From the NCBI GenBank assembly GCA_025363505.1, contig JANYDV010000103.1, forward strand, positions 1 to 27,420: a DNA stretch of 27,420 nucleotides, written 5' to 3'. This DNA comes from Bacteroidota bacterium. GTDB taxonomy: Bacteria; Bacteroidota; Ignavibacteria; Palsa-1295. The translations under genes were made by a program, and so were the position numbers. The notes below the pieces were generated by a model. It did not search any database. It saw only the letters and a list, made by a program, of their open reading frames with translations, and had not been told where the DNA came from. Below, piece by piece: positions 14,501 through 23,000 of this stretch (its first letter is position 1; the number at the start of each line of letters is the position of its first letter).

Positions 14501-15481
14501 ATGAACATATTAATTACCGGTGCGACCGGTTTTGTCGGTTCACATACCGCCGAGCGATTAGTCGCGTCGGGTCATAGTGTACGTGCCCTTGTAAGGAAAA
14601 GCTCATCGTTGCAGTGGCTCCAAAACAAACCGATTGAAATTGCTTATGGTACACTCACGAACCCTGAGTCGCTTCAAGAGGCACTAAAAAATATTGATGT
14701 TGTGATTCATATTGCCGGTGTGGTCGCGGCGAAGAATAGATTAGCCTTTTACGAAGGGAATCACATCGCTACCCGCGGTTTGCTCGAAGCATGTAAACAA
14801 TACGGTAACACACTCAAGCGTTTTATTTTTATTTCGAGTCAGACTGCCGGTGGTCCATCGCTTGATGGGATACCGGTCACAGAAGAGACGCCGCCACATC
14901 CGATCACCACCTATGGACGCTCGAAACTCGCTGCCGAAGAAGAATGTAAGCATTTCGAACAGTATTTCCCGGTGACAATTCTACGTCTTCCGGCAATATA
15001 CGGACCGCGTGATACAGCAACATTATCGTTCTTTCAAGCAATAAGTCGACGTATCAAACCGCTTATCGGATTCAAAAATAAATCTGTCAATCTCTGTTAT
15101 GTTGGCGACATCGCCTTGGCAATAGAGTGTGCGATGCTCGCTCCCATCGCAGGTAATAGATTATATTATATTGGAAGCAAAGAAAATTATAGCTGGCAGG
15201 AGCTTTCGGGTATTGCGGCGGAAGTAATGAAAAAACGAGGAGTATTTATTCGTATTCCACATACTATTGTCGCAACAATTGCTGGAGTATCCGAATTGCT
15301 TTCTGTATTCAAAACGAGACCAAGTGTGCTCAATTGGGAAAAACGCCTCGATATGACAGCACAATATTGGACATGTAGTATTGAGCGAGCAGAGCGGGAA
15401 TTGGGTTACACCCCGGAGGTTTCGATTCGACAGGGCTTCCGCGAAACTGTAGAATGGTACCGAACAAAAAAATGGATGTAA
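14501..15481 (+). CDS. NAD(P)-dependent epimerase/dehydratase family protein (extended SDR)
   Basis: This 326-residue extended short-chain dehydrogenase is probably active in the cytoplasm on a nucleotide sugar or a hydroxysteroid/flavonoid-type substrate. The Rossmann motif TGATGFVG is at residues 6-13, VVIHIAGVVA follows at about 66-75, ISSQTAGG gives the active-site serine region, and YGRSK at 138-142 is the catalytic YxxxK pair. LPAIYGPRD at about 164 is typical of the family. It begins 20 bp after the MCE gene in the same direction. The substrate cannot be told from sequence alone. The 3-beta-hydroxysteroid dehydrogenase/dihydroflavonol reductase-like subgroup seems closest, judging by the lack of sugar epimerase-specific motifs. 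The next gene is 348 bp away, beyond a strong terminator. Confidence 0.87.
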   Translation: MNILITGATGFVGSHTAERLVASGHSVRALVRKSSSLQWLQNKPIEIAYGTLTNPESLQEALKNIDVVIHIAGVVAAKNRLAFYEGNHIATRGLLEACKQYGNTLKRFIFISSQTAGGPSLDGIPVTEETPPHPITTYGRSKLAAEEECKHFEQYFPVTILRLPAIYGPRDTATLSFFQAISRRIKPLIGFKNKSVNLCYVGDIALAIECAMLAPIAGNRLYYIGSKENYSWQELSGIAAEVMKKRGVFIRIPHTIVATIAGVSELLSVFKTRPSVLNWEKRLDMTAQYWTCSIERAERELGYTPEVSIRQGFRETVEWYRTKKWM

Positions 15482-15502
15482 ATTTAGCCTTCTTTTGTGT
15501 CG

Positions 15503-15665
15503 TATTTCTGCGGATTTTGATAACCGTAGTATAGAAAAAGTGTACCGCAAGCCCCTGCTTTACTTTCGTAAAGCAGGTCCCATAATTCCGTCTTCCCCAC
15601 TAAGAATAATGGTCACTTGCGGAAAACAGGGCAGTCACTATCGGTGACTGCCCTGTTTTATTTTT
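15503..15665 (+). ncRNA. Candidate structured small RNA or attenuator leader
   Basis: Four stems can be drawn by eye. CTGCGG/CCGTAG (15508-15513 with 15524-15529, one G-U pair) comes first. CCGCAAG (15545-15551) pairs with CTTGCGG (15616-15622) as a 7-bp closing stem. Inside it, CCTGCTTTAC (15554-15563) and GTAAAGCAGG (15568-15577) form a perfect 10-bp hairpin with a TTTC loop. Immediately after the closing stem comes the 16-bp terminator hairpin. I do not recognise an Rfam family: it lacks the SRP and RNase P core motifs and is not a single long 6S-like hairpin. It may be a free small RNA or an attenuator for the patatin gene 165 nt downstream. Confidence 0.4.
15623..15665 (+). terminator. 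Strong intrinsic terminator
   Basis: AAAACAGGGCAGTCAC (15623-15638) and GTGACTGCCCTGTTTT (15644-15659) form a perfect 16-bp stem around a 5-nt loop. A T-rich tract follows (TTTTATTTTT at 15656-15665). The left arm also starts with four A residues, so it could act in both directions. It ends either the ssb-MCE-epimerase transcript or the candidate RNA. Confidence 0.88.
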
Positions 15666-15829
15666 GGGACACTTATTCAAGCATTAAGCAAGAAGCGTGC
15701 CAGACGTGTTCTTTTTTCTATCCATATCTAACAATATAGGTATTCAAAGTTAGTTAATAATATCGGCATAACGATACCACTCCCCAAAAAAGACGAAATG
15801 CGAAACTCCCTTCAAGTGTTTGTTTCTTT

Positions 15830-18370
15830 GTGTCAATTCGAAGTTTTCTATTCTGTGTGTTATTCCTTGTTCTTTTTAGCGAAATTTCGCTGGGTCAGCT
15901 TACGTCCGAACTTCAGAAAAAAACCAATATTGCTCTTGTCCTTTCCGGAGGAGGTTCACGGGGTTTTGCACACATCGGTGTTCTGGAAATTCTCGACTCT
16001 GCCCACATCCCTATTGATCTGATTGTCGGCACGAGTATGGGAGCTATTATTGGCGGACTATATTCTGCGGGATATAGCCCAAAGGAATTGGAAAAACTTG
16101 CGATTGAGACTAACTGGGCAGATATTCTCTCGCTTGATGATGACTCTCGACGAGGAGAACGACAACCGGAAAAAAAAGATGGGAGTTCGGCATTATTGGC
16201 ATTGAGATTCAACGGATTCTTTGAACCGGTTTTTCCGAAGGCACTTTCAAGCGGACAACGGTTGACGATGCTCTTAAATAGTTTGATCCTCTCTTCAACT
16301 TATGGAACACATGAAAATTTTCTTCGGGATCTTAAGGTACCGTTTATTGGCTTGGCAACTGATATTGTAAGCGGCAAAAGAAAACTCATTACTCACGGTG
16401 ATCTGACTTCGGCGATCAGAGCCAGCGCGACACTCCCACTTCGTTTTTATCCATTGGTACAAGATTCATCATTACTGGTTGATGGTGGACTATTAGGGAA
16501 TGTACCTATTGACATAGCTCGTGACTCTGCAAAGGCGGCAATCGTGATTGCATCTAATACAACGGCAGAACTACGAAGCCGTGAAGAACTCAACTCTCCG
16601 TGGGACGTTGCTGATCAGGTGATTACGCTCATGATGCGTCACGAAAACGTCGAGCAACTCAAGCGCGCAGATATTATTATTTCTCCCCGCTTAGAGCATT
16701 CACTTGCCGACAATTTTTTAAATGCTGAAATGTATATCGAGCAAGGTCGCATCGCGGCTCGGAATTCATTGACTCAAATCAAAATGCTCCTTGAGCGGAG
16801 TACATCGACGACAAACGTAAATGCAAAAGCAGACCCGATCTACTTATCAGTAATACGAGAAATTCGTATTCATGGACTTCCGTATGATGTAAGTGATTCA
16901 CTCTTAGCAAAATTTGCTTCGCTTCGTGGGAATTCACTTAGTGAGCAATCACTTGAAGTAGATATACGACATCCTCTTCTTGATCAACTTCGACACAAGG
17001 GATATTCTTTGGCGCATCTTGATAGTATTGTTATCTCAAAGAAACCTTCAGTTATTGACCTATATCTTGACCCCGGTTATATTCGTGATATTCAGATTAA
17101 TGGTTTACACTCTATCTTGCCGGTCGTAGTGCGCGATCAAATACCATTTGCACGAGGCGATGTTTTCAGAAGTGATCAATGTGAGCGAGGGTTAAGAAAT
17201 TTGACAGCAACAGGATATTTTTCCTACTCGAACGTCGAATTTGTGCACGATCTAACAGCTACCTCTGAGGTTGTCATTCGAGATGATACATTACCAATAA
17301 ATTCATTAACTGACATTCCTACCCACATTGGGAGAACATCTCTCTTATTCACATTTGAAGAACGTGCAACACAAGTCTTACGCCTCGGAGGGCTTGCAGA
17401 CAATGAATATGGTGCACAGTTTTCAATGGAGTATGCCAACGAAAATCTGTTTGGTTTAGGCGGAGAGTTCACTCTCAAAGGTGGGCTTGGCAGATTATCG
17501 GGTTATGCTGCAACTTCGATTTCCGGGGGACCACCACTATTTGGATTTGCTATTTCCCTCTTCACTGCGTATAAAGATATTACCTCATACGCATTTGTAG
17601 AAGATATTCCGAACGCTAAATTTAAGTCTATCACCTTAGATGTAATGCGCGAGTTTCGCGATATCGGTGGAAGTCTTCGTGTGAATTTAAATATTGGTCG
17701 TGATGCCTCGCTCGTGGGACAATATCGTCTTGAGCGCCAGCGCTATTTTTCTGTCAACTCCTCTAGTGCTACTGCCAAGCGGGAGGTAATATCCGGTCTG
17801 CGCGGTGAATTTACTATCGATTCTCGTGACGACCCCGATTATCCTCATACAGGACATTATTTTATGGGTTACTATGAGATTGGTACTCACATCTTCGGAG
17901 GAGAGATAGGATTTACAAAGATTAGTGCTACATTCCAAGAAGCCATTCCGCTTTCAAGATTACACAATGTTCAACTTGGTGCGTCGATTGGAGTCGCCGA
18001 CCGCACACTTCCACGCGAAGAACAATTTGCTCTCGGCGGGATCGAAACCTTCTTCGGTCTTAACGAATATGAACTTCGGGGTAAGCAATATGCTCTTGGG
18101 AGTATCGGTTATCAAGTCGCAATACCAAATACATTACTCTTCCCGACCTTTGTGTTGTTTCGCTATGATTTGGGAGCTATGTGGAGCGAACCAACAGCAA
18201 TAAAATTTGGGTCGTTTATTCATGGGATGGGCGCTCAGATAGGCTTCAAGACACCAATTGGTCTTGCCAGATTTGGGCTTGGTGAAAATTTCCGTTTCGG
18301 ACAAAACGAGAAAAAACCATTGTTACTCAATGAGCCCAGATTCTATTTTTCTATTGGTGCAAACCTCTGA
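15830..18370 (+). CDS. Patatin-like phospholipase fused to POTRA domains and outer-membrane barrel (PlpD/type Vd-like)
   Basis: This 846-residue protein has a signal peptide (about residues 1-23, ending LGQ) and a patatin domain at about 33-310. GGGSRG at 40-45 is the oxyanion loop, GTSMG at 67-71 holds the nucleophile Ser69, and DGG at 218-220 holds the catalytic Asp218. All three are intact, so it should be an active lipid acyl hydrolase. Two POTRA-like segments follow, at about 344-405 (IREIRIHGL) and 418-470 (IRDIQINGL, then RGLRNLTATGYF). About 490-846 is a BamA-like beta-barrel rich in Tyr, Phe and Gly. Type Vd autotransporters such as PlpD carry one POTRA domain, so two would be notable. 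The GTG start is the only one giving a signal peptide. An ATG at 15798 is in another frame. The SDR gene follows 27 bp later. Confidence 0.9.
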   Translation: MSIRSFLFCVLFLVLFSEISLGQLTSELQKKTNIALVLSGGGSRGFAHIGVLEILDSAHIPIDLIVGTSMGAIIGGLYSAGYSPKELEKLAIETNWADILSLDDDSRRGERQPEKKDGSSALLALRFNGFFEPVFPKALSSGQRLTMLLNSLILSSTYGTHENFLRDLKVPFIGLATDIVSGKRKLITHGDLTSAIRASATLPLRFYPLVQDSSLLVDGGLLGNVPIDIARDSAKAAIVIASNTTAELRSREELNSPWDVADQVITLMMRHENVEQLKRADIIISPRLEHSLADNFLNAEMYIEQGRIAARNSLTQIKMLLERSTSTTNVNAKADPIYLSVIREIRIHGLPYDVSDSLLAKFASLRGNSLSEQSLEVDIRHPLLDQLRHKGYSLAHLDSIVISKKPSVIDLYLDPGYIRDIQINGLHSILPVVVRDQIPFARGDVFRSDQCERGLRNLTATGYFSYSNVEFVHDLTATSEVVIRDDTLPINSLTDIPTHIGRTSLLFTFEERATQVLRLGGLADNEYGAQFSMEYANENLFGLGGEFTLKGGLGRLSGYAATSISGGPPLFGFAISLFTAYKDITSYAFVEDIPNAKFKSITLDVMREFRDIGGSLRVNLNIGRDASLVGQYRLERQRYFSVNSSSATAKREVISGLRGEFTIDSRDDPDYPHTGHYFMGYYEIGTHIFGGEIGFTKISATFQEAIPLSRLHNVQLGASIGVADRTLPREEQFALGGIETFFGLNEYELRGKQYALGSIGYQVAIPNTLLFPTFVLFRYDLGAMWSEPTAIKFGSFIHGMGAQIGFKTPIGLARFGLGENFRFGQNEKKPLLLNEPRFYFSIGANL

Positions 18371-18397
18371 GTTAAAATATTTCATATATTCGTTATT

Positions 18398-19111
18398 ATG
18401 AATATCGTCATTACCGGCAGTTCTAAAGGAATCGGGCTTGCCATAGCTCAGCGATTCTCACGCGAAACAACCTCACACCGGTTCGCACTATGTGCAAGAA
18501 ATGAAACGGAGCTAACGGCGACGCGTGAGCAACTTGCCAAAAACTACCCCCAACATTCCTATTACACAAGTGTCTGCGATGTTTCGGATGAACAACAAGT
18601 CCTGAAATTTGTCGATCTCTGTAATGAAAAACTTGGCACAATTGACATCTTGGTAAATAATGCGGGCTTTGGAATCTTCAAAACAGTTACTGAACTTTCT
18701 GTCTCAGAATTTCGGTCAGTTCTCGGAGCGAATCTTCGTGGGGTATTTCTTCTGACAAAGAATTTATTGCCGCCGATGCGAGCAAAAAAATCGGGGACAA
18801 TTATTACTATTTCTTCGATAGCGGGGAAAAACGGTTTTAGTGGAGGTGGGGCTTATTGCGCTTCGAAATTTGCTGTACGTGGTTTGATGCAATCCTTATT
18901 CTTGGAAGTAAGAACTGATAATATTCGCTGTATTACCATTTGCCCGGGCAGTGTCGTAACTGATTTCTTTAAGGACATCGATAGTCCCAGCACCAGCACC
19001 AAAATGTTAAATGCTTCTGATATAGCGGAATCGGTATGGTTATCGGCATATTTACCGCTTTCAGCGAATATCTCGGAGATAGAAATCCGACCAACCAACC
19101 CAAAAGGATAA
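18398..19111 (+). CDS. Classical short-chain dehydrogenase/reductase
   Basis: This 237-residue classical SDR is an NAD(P)-dependent oxidoreductase of unknown substrate. The cofactor motif TGSSKGIG is at residues 6-13, where the SSKG form and a nearby ARN suggest NADPH preference. NNAG is at 87-90, the catalytic serine is about 140 (ISSIAG), and Tyr153 and Lys157 (YCASK) complete the active site. CPGSVVTDFF follows. Length is typical. The ATG is 27 bp after the patatin gene stop, so they may be one transcript. An SDR beside a phospholipase could fit lipid metabolism, but that is only a suggestion. Confidence 0.92.
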   Translation: MNIVITGSSKGIGLAIAQRFSRETTSHRFALCARNETELTATREQLAKNYPQHSYYTSVCDVSDEQQVLKFVDLCNEKLGTIDILVNNAGFGIFKTVTELSVSEFRSVLGANLRGVFLLTKNLLPPMRAKKSGTIITISSIAGKNGFSGGGAYCASKFAVRGLMQSLFLEVRTDNIRCITICPGSVVTDFFKDIDSPSTSTKMLNASDIAESVWLSAYLPLSANISEIEIRPTNPKG

Positions 19112-19300
19112 ACTCCCAAGTAATTTCCTTCGTAGGCTGTAACAAACTCTACACCGCTAAGTTTGTATAAATGAAGTTAATCTTGCCCCCTCACTCCGAG
19201 CTAAATCGGAGATGTTACGTTGCGAGTCCGAAGTTCGGACCAAGCATTCATAGGTCGCATTGACGATCGGCAACGAGTGCGGGGCTTTGTATTTCACACT
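19112..19300. other. Leader region with possible alternative stem-loops before the acetyltransferase gene
   Basis: The 189 bp between the SDR and the acetyltransferase contain three inverted repeats: ACAAACT/AGTTTGT (19142-19166), CTCCGA/TCGGAG (19194-19211) and GTCCGAA/TTCGGAC (19226-19240). TCCGA and TCGGA occur in both of the last two, so alternative pairing is possible. It is not a tRNA. An open frame from 19220 runs into the acetyltransferase but looks non-coding. Confidence 0.35.
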
Positions 19301-19864
19301 ATGAATATACTCGTGACCCCCCGCTTGTTATTACGCCCACTTACTATGGGCGATCTCGATGAGATTGTCGCTCTTTACACCGATCAAGATGTAATGCTAC
19401 ACATCCCGCCACTACAGACACCCGAAGAAATACAAGTATCACTACAGCAAACGATTTCCCGTTTCGACGAACATGGTTGGGGAGTATTTGCAATGATTGA
19501 GCGCCGCGAAAAGCGATTTATAGGGTGTTGCGGTCTACAACAACTCGAAACAACCCAAATGATGGAGATGGTCTTTACGCTGGCAAAATCAGCCTGGGGT
19601 AAAGGCTATGCAATAGAGGCTTCCAAACTTCTTCTGCGCAAGGCATTTTCCGATTGGAGTCTCGAAACAGTTTTTGCTATCGTTCAGCCCGGAAATACAT
19701 CTTGGTCTCATATTATGGAAAAATTGGGGATGCAATATGTCCGGAATGGTGAATATTATCAGAAAAATTGTGCACTATATGCCCTTGAAAAACCATCACA
19801 ACTTCCGAAGCGCCCCTTTCGAGAGAAATTAGATTTTTTTCGTGAATACGCCACGGTCTCATAA
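19301..19864 (+). CDS. GNAT-family N-acetyltransferase (RimJ/RimL-like)
   Basis: This 187-residue enzyme is predicted to transfer an acetyl group from acetyl-CoA to an amine, perhaps a protein N-terminus or a small molecule. TPRLLLRPLTMGDLDEIVAL at the start, FIGCCGLQ in the middle and SAWGKGYAIEASKLLL as the acetyl-CoA-binding loop (the Q/RxxGxG/A type, here WGKGYA) are characteristic. VQPGNTSWSHIMEKLGMQYV is the conserved late motif. The ATG at 19301 is chosen because family similarity starts at its third residue. An earlier in-frame GTG/TTG-type start at 19220 would add 27 residues without domain character. The gene stands alone, 189 bp from the SDR and 200 bp from the next gene. Confidence 0.88.
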   Translation: MNILVTPRLLLRPLTMGDLDEIVALYTDQDVMLHIPPLQTPEEIQVSLQQTISRFDEHGWGVFAMIERREKRFIGCCGLQQLETTQMMEMVFTLAKSAWGKGYAIEASKLLLRKAFSDWSLETVFAIVQPGNTSWSHIMEKLGMQYVRNGEYYQKNCALYALEKPSQLPKRPFREKLDFFREYATVS

Positions 19865-19991
19865 TCCTATAAAATAGCACGGTTTAACCCTTTTCCTCAA
19901 TTTTGTGTGGAAATATTTTTGTTCGCCCTATTGTAACAAATTGGCGTTTCAGTTGTTTTTAAAGGTGCTAACTACGCCCCCGTACATACTC

Positions 19992-20029
19992 ATACCAAAT
20001 TGTTAAGCTTTTTGACAACAAAATGGTAT
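19992..20029. promoter_or_regulatory. Inverted repeat upstream of the 1402-residue exported protein gene
   Basis: ATACCAAATTGTT (19992-20004) and AACAAAATGGTAT (20017-20029) match as an inverted repeat at 11 of 13 positions, with a 12-nt spacer. It ends 35 nt before the ATG at 20065. It may be an operator or a leader hairpin. A TTGACA lies inside the spacer side (20012-20017), and TATTTTTG at 19914-19921 is a possible promoter element, but neither has a good partner element. Confidence 0.4.
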
Positions 20030-20064
20030 AGATTCACTCATTTTTTTTTGGATAGAAACACATA

Positions 20065-23000
20065 ATGGTGTCTTCATCGGTAATTCGGGTCACAGTGCGG
20101 GCTTTCCTTTTCGCAGCGATTGCCATCAGTTTACTGCATTCGCAGTCTTTTGGTCAGTGGCGCATCTCTACCCCACGCGATACTGTATCCGTCCCTGCAA
20201 AACCGGGAGGATATGTTAGCAGTAAGATCACACTTTCAGCGGGTGTGGATATGTTTCTCTATGCGGGAAGTACTTTCAGTTTGTTTGCCCAACAAAATGC
20301 TGATGGTATCGATGCTGCTTATACTTATAAAGCACCCGGTTGGAATATTTTTTCGCCTCTTTCAAATCCCCCCACTTACAATTCAATCAAGTTCGATTGG
20401 GGTTTGTTTGTCGCTATCTCAATAGGTCTCAATGAAGGGTATTTTGCGCCGTTAGAATCAAATTACCAACCAAGTCATAACTATACATCCAAAGTCACAA
20501 GCCAAGGAAATAAACTTCAGTTCAAAATCAAAGCACCTTCGAGTGCTTATAACAATGTCGGCTCAGGAGGAGTTAATATCCGAATGGCTCGTTGGACCGC
20601 AGGTATTGCTATTAAAAATATTGATGTCGATTTTGGAAATGTGAATGTCGGGCAGGCAGTAAATTATCTTGATTCTATTGCGAGTTATGGTCTTGATCCT
20701 TTGCAAGTTGACAGTATGATCCTCGTAGGGCTTACACCGGTGGGTACCAATGATTTTACTTTTCAGTCAGAGCGGGGTGATCGTTTTCCGTTACTAACAG
20801 AAAATACGAATCAAATCCGTTTGACGGTCACCCCAAGTATCAAGGGGAATATCCGTGGTGAACTCCATATCTATTGTCGTAATGCCGATCAGAATAATCG
20901 ATATAGAGTCATCCGTCTTCATGCCTTTGGTATAGCCCCAACACTGACAGTAGGACCACAATTTGTAGATTTTGGCAAAGTCCGTATTGGCAAGGGTGCT
21001 ACCACCTCTACTAACATTTCAAATGAAGGTGGTAATACAACCTTGACGATTACAACTGCAACAAATTATGCCCCAGCACCGCCTGCCGGTGCGTTCAGTC
21101 GTGTATTCCCTGCAACACTTCCGTTTGATGTTACCGCCGGAAGCAGCGGTCAAATAAAAACATTTTTTAACCCGACCGCACGTATCCATTATCAAGGAAA
21201 ATTATATATACGCGGTACGAATGTGCAAATAGATTCTGTAACATTTCAAGGTGATGGCGCGGAGCCTATACCACTATTGAGTGATAGTGTGTTACGATTC
21301 AAAACAGTGTATCGTGGTGACCAAGACAAGCAAACCCTGACTCTTACGAATAAAGGAAATTGGACTTGCTCAGTAATTTTGGCGCAGATCACCGGGCAAT
21401 TTAAATCGGTATTCTCTTTTTCTCCGAACGACTCGGTATTTTTTGTCGAGCCTGACTCATCCCGAACATTTACAATAACTTTTCAACCGGGTACCGGCAT
21501 TGATCATCTGCAAATGAAGGCATACTTCAGACTTGTCTACGATGACTTTACTCAGGATACGGTGACACTTCTCGGTGAAGAAATACAGCCGCAGGTTACC
21601 AGCCGTGACACCCTCCATGATTTCGGCAAAGTAAAATTGAATATTTCCAAATCAGACACGATTACGTTGCTTCGCAACACCAGTTCAAATGCAACTCTTG
21701 GGCTGAACGAGCAGCAAATAATACCGTCAACATATTTCAAACTTGATAGGGCAATACTACCTATCCCTGCACAAAAGAGCGTACCGGTACAAGCGACATT
21801 TACTCCAACCATTCCCGGACCGTTTAAGGCATATTTTTATATGACGGTTGGCAACAAACGTGATTCGGTCGAGCTTCGGGGTATTGGTGCTGTGGCTAAA
21901 GCAATATTTAATCCGACGCCGGTTAATTACGGCATCGTCAAATCAAATGTCTCTGATACGATCACTACCACGCTGACTGACTCCGGTGATTATCCATTGC
22001 GAGTGGTCTGGTTAGAGATTAAAGGAGCTGATGCAAAGGATTTTGCAATTGTTTACCAACCGAATGGTCGCACACCTATTCCGACGTTTACCATATCAGA
22101 AGATTCCACTGTTAAAATAGACGTTCGTTTTAGTACCAATGCTAAGACAGGCATAGCGCATCGTGCGACGTTGTGTGTACACTATGATGATTCATCAAGT
22201 GATTGCATTCCTCTTGAAGCTATTGAAGAAGCACAATTTCTTCAATTTGGACAACCCGCTATTGATTTTGGTAACGTCCGTGTAAAAACTCATTTACAAA
22301 AAACTGCATCGTTTAGAAATGGCTCAGGAAAAACATTGTCGCTTGATACCACAACTGTTACTCCTGACCCGGGTGAATTCACAATAGTCAACAAATTAAA
22401 ACCTGTTGCCCCTTTCTCAATTGATAGCAGTCTGAAGGTTGATTTTTATCCGGGTGTTCGCGGACCGTATGTTGGATATTTACACGGAAGTGGCGGTGAT
22501 TTTAAAACTGATTCAATCCAACTTCGTGGCACAGGCGTTGCACCTGTTGCGGAGTTCTCTGATACCGTTATTGACTTTGGTACTGTTGTGCTTAACACCC
22601 CAGCAACTCCAAAACAATTCACAATTACTAATACCGGCGATTGGTTGCTTCATGTAGTCAATATCCAGATGATTGGTGACAAGAAAAATGAATTTAGTTA
22701 TACAAAACAAAAAGGTGGTTCGCCGTTGGAAGACAGTGTCGATCAACAGCAGAATTCGACCTATGATGTGTTCTTCACGCCGACATCTCAAATTGTCTAT
22801 CATAGCGCACGAATGCTTTTCACATTTGATGATAGTACTACCGCTTCGGTATTGCTCGAAGGTTATGATGAGTCTCCTTTCTTGGTCCTTGATCTTGATT
22901 CACTCAACTTCGGCAAAGTACGCATTGGAACAAAGCTATTAAATAAAGTTCGATTAGTAAGTACGTCTCCTGATACACTCGTCGCAGGCTCTATTCGATT

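Larger units (their letters stand above)
15482..15829. other. Intergenic stretch with structured RNA candidate and patatin-gene leader
   Basis: These 348 bp contain no credible coding region. The left half (15503-15665) holds several nested stems ending in an intrinsic terminator. The right half (15666-15829) is the upstream region of the patatin gene. It has short inverted repeats such as CTAAC/GTTAG and GGTAT/ATACC but no convincing promoter match. Confidence 0.6.

Noticed and set aside
15554..15577. Perfect 10-bp hairpin as an independent terminator
   Set aside because: No T-run follows it (TCCCATAATT), so it does not look like an intrinsic terminator. It is treated as part of the structured RNA candidate.
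15798..16022. ATG-started frame at the beginning of the patatin gene, suggesting a frameshift
   Set aside because: The GTG at 15830 in the correct frame gives a complete signal peptide and intact patatin domain, so no frameshift is needed.
19194..19240. Possible tRNA before the acetyltransferase gene
   Set aside because: No T-arm consensus (GGTTCGAATCC type), no 7-bp acceptor stem, and the first stem-loop does not have a 5-bp stem with a 7-nt loop.
19914..19921. TATTTTTG as a promoter -7 element for the 1402-residue protein gene
   Set aside because: It fits TAnnTTTG, but only TTTT, not TTTG, lies at the right distance upstream, and it is about 145 bp from the start codon. Mentioned only as a possibility.
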